The notes under the pieces: generated by a model
The model's database searches: none
What the model was told of the DNA's origin: nothing
Seen by the model: the letters and a program-made list of their open reading frames with translations, nothing else
Translations under genes and position numbers: made by a program
Shown here: in pieces, positions 15,901-26,800 of the stretch
Layout: each line of letters starts with the position of its first letter
Position numbering within the stretch: the stretch's first letter is position 1
Origin: Owenia fusiformis
Lineage: Eukaryota; Annelida; Polychaeta; Sabellida; Oweniidae
Direction of reading: 5' to 3'
DNA: 64,000 nt
NCBI GenBank assembly: GCA_903813345.2
Contig: CAIIXF020000001.1
Coordinates: forward strand, 7,817,098 to 7,881,097

Positions 15901-18900
15901 AACAAAATTGAATAAATCTATGAATAAAAAAGGGACTATGTTTACCAAAATTTGGAAAACACATTTGACATGAGACAGTTCAACTTTTGATTAATGTTTA
16001 CGAAAACTAAAAAAGTCAATTCATCCTGTTTAATACACAAATGAGAAGAGATAACCTAATTATCTGCCTTTTATGTAGTATATGTAATTGATAATATTTT
16101 AAAGGTAATATGATATTTTGATAAACTCTATCTCATTTGAGATAATCTTTTCAGAACATTCTAAACACTTTATAAGTTGAAGTAAACAGTAAGAACTTAA
16201 ATCGGGATCAATAAAACACTTCAGTTCAAAACCTGAAAGTATATCTAAACTTAATATGTCAAGGAAAATTCTGCTGGTAAATCTAATACTAAATTATCAC
16301 GATGAAAGAAAATTAGATCAGGATGAGACATGGCATCTTGACTTATCTATGATTTCATAAAGCCAATAAGGGCTCACTACTGAGACAAGGAGAAGTGAAT
16401 CATCAATTTTTAAGAATCCTGACTGATAAAGAGATAAAGATTTTGATATGCACTTACCTTTGGATACTCCATTTTGAAGAATGTTTCTAAGTTACTATAT
16501 AGGTGAGGATCTACCCCAGTAAGTGGTTTTAATATTGAGACTCCTGGTAACCCCTTTTCAGGGGGCATGGTGGGATGTTTATGTAACTTCCATTTCCTGA
16601 AAAAAAAAATGTTTGCAATAAAAATACCTCGAAATTTTTCTAGAGGTAAAAAGATGACAGAATAAGGTGCGGAATGACACTGAAACTTGGATAATTTCTA
16701 ATTTCCGCAAAAGAGAATACTAATCCTCTAAGAGCCTTGTAAAAGGCATTAATTTGGTAGCAGTTATGAATCATGCTACCTTATCCATGTTACTGTGATA
16801 ATGTGAAATGGAATGCGGAATGAAGAGTGCTCAGTAGGATATCTATAACATTAGTAACTGTCATACTAGAGCTTTCCCCCCACAGGCTTGTGTATACACA
16901 TATGTAGGTATTTGAAAATGTGTCAGCACTATATATCATATGTTGCAGGAAAATCATGGTGACTTTTAATACTCCATTAGAAAAGATTTAAATGAGTGTT
17001 ACACGTAGTTATATATTTAGAAAATCAATTTGTAATTTTCTCAAATTATTTGTTTCTGAGAAAAGCTAGAATTTATTTTAAACTGAATTGCAACTAATTT
17101 TGTGAAACTTGCTATTTCAAGTTTGGGCGTTAATACAAAATTTTTCACTTTTTAAGAGTTTCTAAGTTTAGACATTATTTACTCAAAATTAAATTATGCA
17201 AAATTTATGCAGTTTATTAAGCCTGAAAACTGTTATTATATGTATTGTAAACGCCAGGGCTAAATTATGTAAACCTCAATAGAAACATGGCTATAATCCA
17301 ATAATACTTTCAAACGAACTTAACAATAATACGGAACATTAACCTATTAATCTGATAGATAATCTCCAATCCCAAGGGCAACTGACCAACAAATAATCTC
17401 CATGTCAGTTATGAACTAATAAACGCCACATAACTATGAAAGGGATGTTCCAAGTGTTAAAAAAATATTTTATAAATACCAGATACTTGCATAAATGTTT
17501 AGAAATGTGCAAAATGGTTTTGCATGTCTTTTTGAGCCTTAGTCTTTCATTAAGTCCCCCTACCCCCTTGATACCCTTAATCTAATATTTTGAGGATTTA
17601 GCAAGGTTTCCAAGACTATCTTTTGTAAGGTAAGCAACCCCTTTATACCCTTAAATTAAATGCATATTCACACTACATGTGGCCTCTTCAAAAGCCAACT
17701 TGGCAGACAGTACAAATGTATGTGCAAATGTAAGTCTTAGTACACATCATATATAGTAAAATCAGTACACCTGCACTTAAACAATTTTAAGAGCATTAAT
17801 ATGGTTTATGGTATTTGTATGAAGTTGACTCTAAACAATCTATACATATAAAAAGTTTACTTAAGCGATAGTGTTCAATTATAGAAAATAAAGTTAATTT
17901 TAGTATACCTTTATTTAAAACCCTTCCAAATCACATGCATATTGATACTACATGTCGCCTCTTGAAAAGCTTAGTTGACATGTAGAACAAATGTATTTTA
18001 GCATACATCTGATCATATATATTTAAGTCAGTACGCCTGCACTTAAGATTCAGCTAGAAAGTAACATTTGGTAAAAATTGCTGTACTAACCTGCACATGT
18101 TATTTTCTGGTACTAAAATTAAGTATGAAGGCATGTGTATATTTCCTTGCTTTTTTCAGGAAAGTATCATTTCATTGTCTAATTTTAGTAAACCTGGAAA
18201 CAGGTCAATGGTAGCTCCTGTGTTGTCTGAAAACTTTGAAAGAAAATTTGGAAAAATAGAAAGTGTAAAATATCAGAATTTCCTGGAGTTCTCATTGACC
18301 TCTTACCAGATATACTAAAATAAAAGAAGACAATGTAATGATACTTTCCTGAAAAAAGCAAGGAAATTAACACATGCCTTCATACTTTATAGTGTACCAG
18401 AATATAACATGTGCAGGTATATCAATTTTTTATCAAAATGTTATTTTCCAGCTTTACCTTAAACAATTTAAAAAGCCTTATAGCATCTGTATGAAACTGA
18501 CTCTAAACAAATAACGGTATTTAAGAAGATAATTGAGTGTAACTTGCCTTTTTCATGACGCGTGGTGACAATAAGTCCTACTTGTTGTGTAATTTGCAAT
18601 TAAAGTGGAGAAATTCCCAGATCTGGCGCGTACCATTTTTAACTTTTGCTCATGCATGCACATGCGCATTGTACTTTACATGCGCATGGGCATTGCCGCT
18701 AAAAAATCATGTGACTATTCATATTTAGCTAGCGCGAGTTATTTTATAGCAAATGTTTACTTTCGAAAGTCAAGAGACCTAAAATGGCTGCAATCTAAAT
18801 TCAAAAGTTTTGTCGTCTAATAGAACGTTGATTTACTACAACAACAGACTGTTGGAGGATCAAAATAAGATAACAACAAATAAATTATGTAATGATTCAA

Positions 18901-19428
18901 ATATATAGTGTATTATAAAAGCTACTCAGCACAGCGTTCAGTCAAAATGGGCTCGATTTTTTCTCTTCAAGAGTTTTCAATCCAGCATCCAAGGGCTGAC
19001 TTCTGTCAGCTCGGTAGAGTAAATCTTGATAATGCCAGGAGAAGATTGAGTAAAAAAATGTGATAATCAAATATGGGTCACGATGTTTGGACCGCAACCA
19101 AAGACGGCCAAAGATGGTAGATTGCGCCACAACCGAAGATGGCAAAGGGCAGGGGAGATCTAGAAACAGAAATTTCCACTGGTCTGAGACTGAGTGAGTC
19201 ACTGAGTCAGTGAGTGACAACTCCCACAAAAATGAAAAATATGTCTTCATTTTCTGAATAAGTTTATGAAGAAAGTACTGATCAAATACGTCCTAAATTA
19301 ATACAAAATAAAATATTGATATCCACTTACCCATAGCATATAGCTAATAGATGAAATGACATAACAAAACACCATGCTCCAAATAAAACGATAGCTAACC
19401 CGAGTAACGTATATTCGATCGGTTCCAT
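927..19428 (-). CDS. UGCG: Ceramide glucosyltransferase, N-terminal 186 codons (exons 1-5; 3' part outside window)
   Basis: Transfers glucose from UDP-glucose to ceramide, the first step of glucosylceramide-based glycosphingolipid synthesis, on the cytosolic face of the Golgi. Coding exons on the minus strand: 19331-19428, 16458-16596, 8197-8299, 5467-5568 and 927-1042. All have GT-AG borders and the phases join without a break. Residues 1-33 form the N-terminal membrane anchor. The family motif [15 protein letters not shown] follows, and the exon ends on EYPK. Exon 3 contains CVGEEGDPA, whose D91 matches the first catalytic aspartate (D92 in human). Exon 4 contains GINPKINN and ISDSGLR, with D143 matching the second (D144 in human). 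Exon 5 carries GLVHQMPYV and the GFAGVLEK block. Numbering stays within one residue of human UGCG, so exon assignment is firm. The third aspartate and the (Q/R)xxRW motif must lie beyond base 1. Introns 2.6-8.2 kb long are full of repeats. Confidence 0.95.
1043..5466. other. UGCG intron 4, no further gene seen
   Basis: AT-rich intron of the ceramide glucosyltransferase gene. Apart from a short inverted-repeat element at 4216-4328 I see no coding similarity, RNA gene or long repeat. Open frames here are short and lack codon or family signal. Confidence 0.6.
4216..4328. mobile_element. Short inverted-repeat element (about 113 bp), copy 1
   Basis: The two ends are imperfect inverted repeats: 'catcctccgaacacaggcc' on the left, and on the right the complement of 'catcctccaaacgcagggc'. 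The right half carries 'ccactatgttccttc' on the minus strand. A related element with the same terminal CTCCAA and 'tcactatgttcattcc' block lies at 37498-37588, so this is a small dispersed MITE-like family. No clear target-site duplication was recognised. Confidence 0.55.
5636..5745 (+). repeat. Dispersed repeat with 'tgttacagac' blocks, copy 1
   Basis: The stretch reads 'gacattaacatgacaaaatg', then 'gtcaccac', then two 'tgttacagac(a/g)' blocks and 'gccgaccacataaaaa'. The same order of blocks occurs at 38832-38947 and 42593-42745, and on the other strand at 63118-63249. It does not resemble a tRNA-derived SINE head that I can recognise. Confidence 0.5.
5801..5880 (+). repeat. GGAT/GGAC microsatellite
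   Basis: A run of GGAT units interrupted by two GGTGGAT variants, followed by GGAC units and then GGAT again. It makes a spurious minus-strand open frame rich in Ile-His-Pro-Ser. Confidence 0.9.
9423..9591 (+). other. Exon-like open stretch of unknown origin
   Basis: A 169-nt open stretch preceded by 'gtgtttcag' (possible acceptor) and followed by 'g|gtactc' (possible donor). It is less AT-rich than its surroundings. The frame starting GTA ACT CGA reads [20 protein letters not shown]... and ends with [17 protein letters not shown], which looks protein-like. It lies inside a UGCG intron on the opposite strand. I do not recognise the family and see no partner exons. It may be a fragment of a transposon-encoded protein or chance. 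Confidence 0.25.
10745..12010 (+). repeat. Pearl-like element: six-copy tandem core plus GGAC microsatellite
   Basis: Six copies of a unit with 'aaaatggcggccatttt', 'ttctaccaaaagtgtcatta', 'cataccaaatatgaacaaaa' and 'cactacttttcgagtta'. The 'cactac' anchors fall near 10873, 11006, 11141, 11291, 11426 and 11572, so spacing alternates between about 135 and 148 bp, suggesting a two-unit higher-order repeat. A divergent flank follows, then a GGAC/GGAT/CGTA microsatellite at about 11893-11956 and a terminal block 'ttccctatatccctccgaac' ending near 12010. A similar terminal block occurs in reverse at about 51817. Confidence 0.8.
13846..14381. mobile_element. Foldback DNA element, 536 bp, CAC...GTG ends, 5-bp target-site duplication
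   Basis: Almost the whole element is an inverted repeat: arms of about 240 bp around a loop of about 40 bp near 14110. It begins CACTGGTGATCCAC and ends GTGGATCACCAGTG. Each arm also contains a local palindrome (ACCAAAACG gtt CGTTTTGGT). It is flanked by ACTTA on both sides (13841-13845 and 14382-14386). CAC-starting ends and a 5-bp duplication are features of Transib/RAG-like transposons, so a non-autonomous member of that group is a reasonable inference. No transposase is present. Confidence 0.85.
17630..18550 (+). repeat. Diverged direct duplication (about 285-bp unit), second copy interrupted
   Basis: Copy A (about 17630-17915) and copy B (about 17916 to 18550) share in order 'atgcatattcacactacatg', 'ggcctcttcaaaag', 'cagtacacctgcacttaaac' and 'tgactctaaacaa'. 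Copy B is split by the inverted-repeat element at 18047-18458. This lies in the first intron of UGCG. Confidence 0.75.
18047..18458. mobile_element. Foldback element in TTAA target, empty site visible in neighbouring copy
   Basis: The arms are inverted: left 'gtaacatttggtaaaaatt' then 'acctgcacatgttattttct'; right is their complement up to 'ccagctttacc'. The element interrupts copy B of a local direct duplication. Copy A keeps the uninterrupted site 'cctgcacttaaacaatttt' at 17770-17788. Comparison gives a duplication of TTAA (18043-18046 and 18459-18462), or CTTAA if one more base is counted. TTAA targets are typical of piggyBac, Kolobok and Sola-type elements; the family is not resolved. No coding capacity. 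Confidence 0.8.
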
Positions 19429-20579
19429 TCCTTTACAACGGAAATACTGGTTTCCCATAATGCATCAACATATTTTAATTTAACCGATCATTTTTGATTC
19501 ATGCCCATGTAATATCTTTTACACATTACTTAACTCTATATAAGAAAAATGTGACATAAAACACATAATTTGATATTGTCCATGGGATCAATCTTCGTCT
19601 GAATTTTGGATGATGTAAAATTGATAAGATATTCAAAAAATGAAAAAACGAACTTCCAGAAGTCCATTTTTATGGTCGTTCATAATAATAATGCAGAAAG
19701 CAAAATAACTTCCGGTATCTTCTGCCACGTTTAAAATCTCCAAATAACACTTTGCATGTGTTATACTGTTGATATACAAGCCATGGTATAATTTATTATA
19801 TGTGTTCTGGTAAGTTTTAACTTATAAATCTGTTAAAACAGCATTCCTGTTAGTATTTTAGGGAAAGATTCTGGACCGATATTTTCTTTTTTTCTCGAGT
19901 CAAAATAAAAAAAAATTCAGTTTTTTAGGGTAAGACACAGATATTGGCCAGATCGTTTTGTAGTAGGATTTCATAGGCTCAAAGAATAATACAGAAGATG
20001 CGTCACTAAATTGTAAAATTTCAAAAAAAAGTGACCACCTTTCAAAACGTTCCTTATACAAAATGTTACCTGCTTCCCCGTGACAGATTTTGCACTTATT
20101 TTATAGCTGAGATCTTCATTTTTCTATTTCTACTTGTTTGTGGTTCGAATAAATAACCTATGGATGCAGTTATTTGACGTTTAATACGGCGAATATTTTT
20201 CACGAAATCCAGACTTTTGTGTGTCCAAATATCATTGTACTGATGACGTCACATTTCTGGAACCACAGGAGCACCATTCAGATTTGGACAGACAAGAGTC
20301 CGGCGATAAAATATCACTGTTTTGGCCTCTTATCAAAGCAGTATTGCTTGAATAACGGTCATTGGTGATAAAAAAAGGTAAAGAATAACAAGACCCTTCG
20401 AATGAGGTATGATTTGTCTCATATTTTTCAGAAATGGCTCCATCGTCATTTTAAAATTTGAAATTTTCTGAGGTGTCTCATCTTGAGGAATATTTATTGA
20501 GCTACTGATCCTACCTCAAAATAATCTGGCCGGGATCTATGGGGTAAGAACTAGTTCTTAGTTCAACACGTTAAACCCT

Positions 20580-21600
20580 GTATGTGATTCATTTAAATCT
20601 GTTGCGGTGAATTCGTACGATCTGCGATCTGACCCGGATAAATTTTGTCATAGTAATGATGCATTGTGAGAATAATCCAAGAATTAGAGTAGATTTCATG
20701 GCGGGACTTCGTCGGTAGAACTTGAAAAATAAAATTTTCCCGAAAATTAAGAGTCTTACTTACCCTCTAGAGGCTAGAACACACATTTCAATGAAACCCT
20801 ATCACCTTTGTAGCATCAACTATGGAGCATTTAGCACAATATCCAAGAGGTAAATTATGGATCTTGAAAATGAATGTTTTCCTAGTAAGTTCCGGAAGTT
20901 TCAATATGATAAATTACCGAACATTTGTGAAAATTGAATCTTTGTTCGTTGATTTTATAATTTACACGTGCGTGTATTCATCTACACTTTGGTCTAAATT
21001 ATAAAGCATCACGAACAGGTCCTAGAATATTAATAGACTAATACAGCAGACGACCCATTCTTACTTTCCGCGCAGCATTTCATTCAGACCAATATTTTAA
21101 CTGTAGATCATTCACTTTTTCTATTTTAGAACAGGCCATCCTCCTCTGCCCTGTCCTAAACTCGTCTGCGAAAGAGACCACAAAACATTATTTTCAAATA
21201 TTTTAATTATTTTTACATCAGACATGGTTGGATGATATGTCAAAAAATTAAAGTTCAAGGTCAATACAGTATTTCGTGATAGAGGCAACGCCATCCCGGA
21301 AGTAAACACGAGGAAAATGAAAAAGTCCAAAAAGCATTAACACAAATTTCAATCAAGTACTGTGCTTCTGCTTCATCATGAACAAAACAGCTGATATGGT
21401 TTCATTAAAATGTGTGTTCTAACCTAGAACAAAATGTGTGTTCTAACCTAGAGGGTAAGTAAGACTCCTAATCTTCAGATAAATCTTATTTTTCAAGTTC
21501 TACCGACGAAGTCAGGCCATGAAATCTACTTTAATCCAAAAATCGGTGAATTCGTACGATCCTTGTATTAATGTCAGGATAAATCTCAATTCACCTCTTG
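20580..21600. repeat. Imperfect inverted repeat, arms of about 220 bp
   Basis: The left arm (about 20605-20800: 'gaattcgtacgatctgcg', 'gtagatttcatggc', 'cttcgtcggtagaacttgaa', 'cttacttaccctctagagg') is matched in reverse by the right arm (about 21390-21580). The right arm contains a 21-bp tandem duplication 'aaaatgtgtgttctaacctag' that the left arm lacks. The borders are vague, and related 'gaattca/tacgatc' motifs recur outward to about 21775. Probably a decayed foldback element. Confidence 0.6.
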
Positions 21601-21863
21601 AGGTAGATTACTTTTTGGATAAATTTTATCCGAATTCCAATGCAAATTGGATATACCTTGGGGATTCCCCCTCGTAATCCTCGGATCGTATGAATTCAAC
21701 AAATATTTATCGGATTAGTAACCCAAGATTCATCCCAAAAGATAAGATTGAAAGATAGATTGGGGAATGATGAATTCACGGCCCCAGATTTTTCTTTGAA
21801 TGGTATTTGGTCTTCTGTGCTATGCACTCATTAGTATGTATCCAACAGACTGACTAGAAGTCA

Positions 21864-23660
21864 TTTTTTATGTCCCCACCACATAGTGTGGGGCCATATT
21901 GTCGGCCTAGGCGCGTCCGTCTGTCTGTCCGTACGTCCGTCCGTCTGTCCGTACGTCCGGGAGTTTTCTCCAAAACCGCTACAGATATCACCTTCAAATT
22001 TTCAGGGATAACTTATGAGTGCATACAGATGTGGATGAAAAAATTTTAACTCGATACCTACTTCCTGTCGGCCATTTTGAAGTCAAATGCTAAAATCCTT
22101 GTCTGCAAACTTTAAGAAAAACGGCTTCACAGTTGCTTTTAAAACTTTAACATCTTGTTCAGCTCACTTCATTCTAGATCTGATTAGGTTTTGGACCTGT
22201 TAGCTCAGTCATGTCAGCCATTTTGAATGTCTTAAGAAAAGTTAGCGCACGGTAATACTTTGTATCATATTGAATGGTGTTTTTGAGTTTTCATACTTTA
22301 ACTATTTAGTAGCTTTATAAATAATTTCAGATGTACTTTGTTGTAAAAGCCTATGTAATTGTTAACAGTAGTTATATGTGATAATTTTGTAAGAAGAAAA
22401 CAGCAAAAACACATAATCACTTTTTTATTGTCGGCCATTTTGGATTTTTCCGTCCTAAAATCTTGTCTGTGAAGTCTTGTCTACGTGTTTTCAGGTGAAC
22501 CGTTTGGTGGATCAATTTCAAATTTTCAGGGATGATTCTTAGTATAAGAATCTAGATCTGATTTGTTTTTTGGCATTCTGGGTAAATGTCAAGGCAGCCA
22601 TTTTGGATTTTCCGTCCTAAAATCTTGTCTGTAAAGTCTTGTCTATGCATTTCCAGGTGAACCGTTCTGTAGATCAATTTCAAATTTTTAGGGATGATTC
22701 TTAGTATGAAAATCTAGATCTGATTAGTTTTTTGGCATTCTGGATAAATGTCAAGGCAGCCAATTTGGATTTTCCGTCTTAAAATCTTGCCTGTAAAGTC
22801 TTGTCTACGCGTTTTTAGGTGAACCGTTTGGTAGATCAATTTCAAATTTTCAGGGATGATTCTTAGTGTGAAAATCTACATCTGATTAGTTTTTTGGCAT
22901 TCTGTGTAAATGTCATGGCAGCCATTTTGGATTTTCTGTCCTAAAATCTTGTCTGTAAAGTCTTGTCTACGCGTTTTCAGGTGAACCATTTGGTAGATCG
23001 ATGTCATATTTTCAGGGATGATTCTTAGTATGAAAATCTAGATCTGATTAGTTTTTTGGCATTCTGGATAAATGTCAAGGCAGCCAATTTGGATTTTCCG
23101 TCTTAAAATCTTGCCTGTAAAGTCTTGTCTACGCGTTTTTAGGTGAACCGTTTGGTAGATCAATTTCAAATTTTTAGGGATGATTCTTAGTATGAAAATC
23201 TAGATCTGATTAGTTTTTTGGCATTCTGGATAAATGTCAAGGCAGCCAATTTGGATTTTCCGTCTTAAAATCTTGCCTGTAAAGTCTTGTCTACGCGTTT
23301 TTAGGTGAACCGTTTGGTAGATCAATTTCAAATTTTCAGGGATGATTCTTAGTGTGAAAATCTACATCTGATTAGTTTTTTGACATTCTGGGTAAATGTC
23401 AAGGCAGCCATTTTGGATTTTCCATCCTAAAATCTTGTCTGTAAAGTCTTGTTTACATGTTTTCTAGTTAACTGTGTCACGGATCAATTAACAATTTTCA
23501 GGGGTGGTTCTTAGTTTGAAAATCTAGAACTGACTAAATTTTTGGCATTCTGGGTAAATTTTAAGGTGGCCATTTTTGATTTTCCGTCCTCAAATTGTGT
23601 TGGTAAAGTCTTGTCTACTCATTTTCAGGATAACCATTTCATGGGATCACCCATTGGTGG
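21864..23660 (-). repeat. Pearl-like element with seven-copy tandem core of about 161 bp
   Basis: The left end (21864-21960) is 'atgtccccaccacatagtgt' with a terminal hairpin and a GTCC-rich microsatellite. This matches the reverse complement of bases 560-660. From about 22430 to 23650 there are about seven tandem units of about 161 bp; each contains 'ggcattctgggtaaatgtca', 'attttggattttccgtc', 'gtaaagtcttgtctacgcg' and 'cagggatgattcttagta'. The array stops only about 170 bp before the start codon of the SLC17-like gene. Confidence 0.8.
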
Positions 23661-23825
23661 GGACATTTTGTACACATTTGTGTTCTTGTATTGTATTTGT
23701 CTATTTTCTAGACTCCAGGGATATACTGTTATTTTATTTTCAGGTAGTGTGTATAACTATTGGAAACATAATGTAAAGCAACAGAATGGATAAATACTGT
23801 AGATAGACAACTCAGAAGAAGTAAT

Positions 23826-26800
23826 ATGTCTTCCTTTACCAACACACGCAGCCTTGTGGCACTTTGTTCCCTTGCAAACTTCATCAATGCAGCGGATAGA
23901 GTTATCATGCCTATAGCTATTATACAGATGACAGATGAGTACAAATGGGATCTCCATGGACAGGGCTGGGTCTTGAGCTCATTTGCCATTGGATACATGA
24001 GTAGTCAGGTAAGAGGAGAGAGGGTATTTAAAGAGACAGTCTACCAGAGATATGAAGCAGGCCCGTAGCCAGGGGGGTTTGATGGGTTCGAGCGAACTCC
24101 CCCCCCCCCTGGCCAAAGAAATCTGCAGTTTTTCACTATTCTGAGCACTTTTTTTAGTGATTTTGGTCATTTTTGGACCAAAATTGTCACAAGTGAACTC
24201 CCCCTGGAATTTTTCAAAAGTGAACCCCCCTTGGCAAATCCTGACTACGGGCCTGGAAGTAAAAGTGATCTGTGGTACTTTATGTCCTGAGTTTCAACAT
24301 CAAGCTCAAGTTCTGCAGAATAAGATAGTGAACATAATAATCTTCTCGGGCTATGGAAGACTAGAGGTCCAATACTTTTATGAACATTGTTCAAGATTAT
24401 TAGATCCCTCGCAAACTACGACTACTATATGTTATGGCTAAAATTTAATGATAATTTAGATCATGGGGGTTTATATTGTAAACTGTCTGTTGCAATTTAA
24501 AATCTTTTGAATAACCCAAGATGTACTGATTCTGGATCTTGATATCTGAGTATAATACTGTATAGTGTATTTTGATAATTCTAATTGTCGAAACAAAATA
24601 TGAAATATCAAAATGTTGCAAACAGTTATTTTAAAATATATACATAATAATTAAAACATCTGCGACTGCATCATAATGTTAACTTTGTTGCTTCAGGTGA
24701 TAGGAGGAAGTCATGCGCAGAAGTACGGAGGCAAATCTATCCTGGCATTGGCCGTCTTCATGTGGTCATTGTCTACATTCATCACTCCACTCTTTGCCCA
24801 TTCAATATATGCCTTGATATTTCTCCGGGTGATATTAGGCGTTGGGGAGGGATTAGGTGAGTACGATAACAGTTCAGACATTTTTATATGTGTACTAAGT
24901 ACAGGATGTTTCATATGTATGCACCCCGTACCCCCCCCCCTCTAAACTCATACATGTAGCATTGCCACCCTATCATGTTATATATCATTTTGTTCCTCAG
25001 GAAAAGTTACATGAGATTGATTGAAAATGAAGGAGTGTCCCTGAAAAAAGAAAGTGTATCAAAGTACAAATTGTATAAAAAGCAGCCATTCATTTCATTT
25101 GCCTCTCGGGACAATAATGTGCCAAAAATTAAGATTTAATAAAAGCTTTTTGATTTGCTGTATGTCTTTTCTATGGATCGAAGAAACTTTCTGGAGCACT
25201 CAGTTTTAGGGGCATAATTCAGACTCAGTTGCAGGGTCATGTGTCAATATATTTTTCAGGGTTACCTACCATATTTCACATATTTGCTCACACCATTCCT
25301 GTAGAGGAAAGATCTCGTGCATTCGGTCTCAGTTGCAGGGTCATGTGTCAATATATTTTTCAGGATTACCTACCATATTTCACATATTTGCTCACACCAT
25401 TCCTGTAGAGGAAAGATCTCGTGCATTCGGTTATCTGGTTGCTGCAGGTTCCATAGGACAGACAGCAGCAGCCTTGGTTAGTAAAATAGTCATTTAGAAC
25501 TGAATACACGTCCACTAGTCTTTCGAGTAATTTAAATATTACTGCTCATGAGAATAGAAGTGGAGACAGAGCAATTTTTCCATGAACAAACATTACCAAA
25601 TGAATATCGACATACTCTTTCTAAATATTGGATGTAATACTTATTAATCAATTAAAAGGGACAATATGCTCACTTTCTGAGTTTTAATCAAATGCTCTAT
25701 TTTGATAAATAATGAACTCTAAAATGTAAAATCTCAATAACTACAAAATGTTTTTGCGTAGCAGGATTAAGCCTTTCTAAATTTGGTCATAAGTGTTACT
25801 TTCTAATATTCGAAAGGCTGCACTGATATATTTTGCAACCTTGGTGCACATGTTTTTCCCCATTCTATGCGTCATTTATGCTAACATTTGCACAGGATTA
25901 TTGATGGTGACATATTGCGTTACTTCAACCCTTTTCTTCCTTTCAGATTTGCCCCCATTTACCATGGAGATGGACATTTTATCTATTTGGGTCTCTGGGG
26001 TTTGTGTGGGTGCTACTATGGATGGTGATTTACACAGAGGTTCGGCGAACACCCGATGAGGAGGAATTTATACAACCACCTAAGGTAAAGATGTAATTTT
26101 AATGAGCCCCCTTGGACGAGGATGGCATTTATCGAGCCACCTAGGGCTGACATTTAATGAGGTACCTTGGTCAAGGCTTGCACTTACTGAGGTACCTTGG
26201 TCAAAGCTGACATTGATTGAGGCAACTTGGTCAATGTTGACATTGATTGAGGCACCTTGATCTAGGCTGACATTTATTGATGGACCTTAGTCAAAGTTGA
26301 CATTTATTGAGGCATCTTGGTCAAAGCTGACATTAATTTAGGCACCTTGATCAAGGTTGACATTTATTGAGGCACCTTGGTCAAAATTGGCATTTGATGA
26401 GGCACCTTAGTCAAGGCTGACATTAAATGAGGCGCCTTTGTTCATGCTGGCATTTATTGAGGGACTTTGTTGTTGGCATCTATTGAGGCACCTTGGTTAA
26501 GGCTGACATTACTTGAGGCACATTGGTCAAGGCTGGGATTTCTTCAGGAACCTTGGTCAAGGCTGATATTTATTGAGGAAGCTTAATCAATCCTGTTTTT
26601 TATTGAGGGACCGTGGTCATGACTGGGATTTATTGATCCACCTACCACCTATGCCAAGGACTCAAGGTTAGCATTTATTCAACCTTTTAGTGTAAGGTAA
26701 AATCTGCATTGCACCAGTTGCAGTTAAAATTTCCTTTTGTGAATTATTAATTTAAGGCATTTTTTATTTTCAGGTAACAAACAGCAATGTGCGGTGGATT

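Larger units (their letters stand above)
8300..16457. other. UGCG intron 2 (about 8.2 kb), repeat-rich
   Basis: This largest UGCG intron holds an exon-like open stretch at 9423-9591, a pearl-like tandem array at 10745-12010 and a 536-bp foldback element at 13846-14381. In the remaining AT-rich DNA I see nothing supportable. Confidence 0.6.
19429..23825. promoter_or_regulatory. Head-to-head intergenic region between UGCG and SLC17-like genes
   Basis: The start codons of the minus-strand UGCG gene and the plus-strand transporter gene face each other across about 4.4 kb, so both promoters should lie here. I see no convincing TATA box or CpG island. The region is filled by an inverted-repeat structure (about 20580-21600) and a pearl-like element (21864-23660). 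A possible 3' splice site for a 5' non-coding exon of the transporter is 'ttttattttcag' ending at 23743. Confidence 0.5.

Noticed and set aside
22430-23650. Regular tandem array considered as a CRISPR-like or satellite array
   Set aside because: The units are contiguous 161-bp repeats without spacers, part of a pearl-like element in an animal genome.
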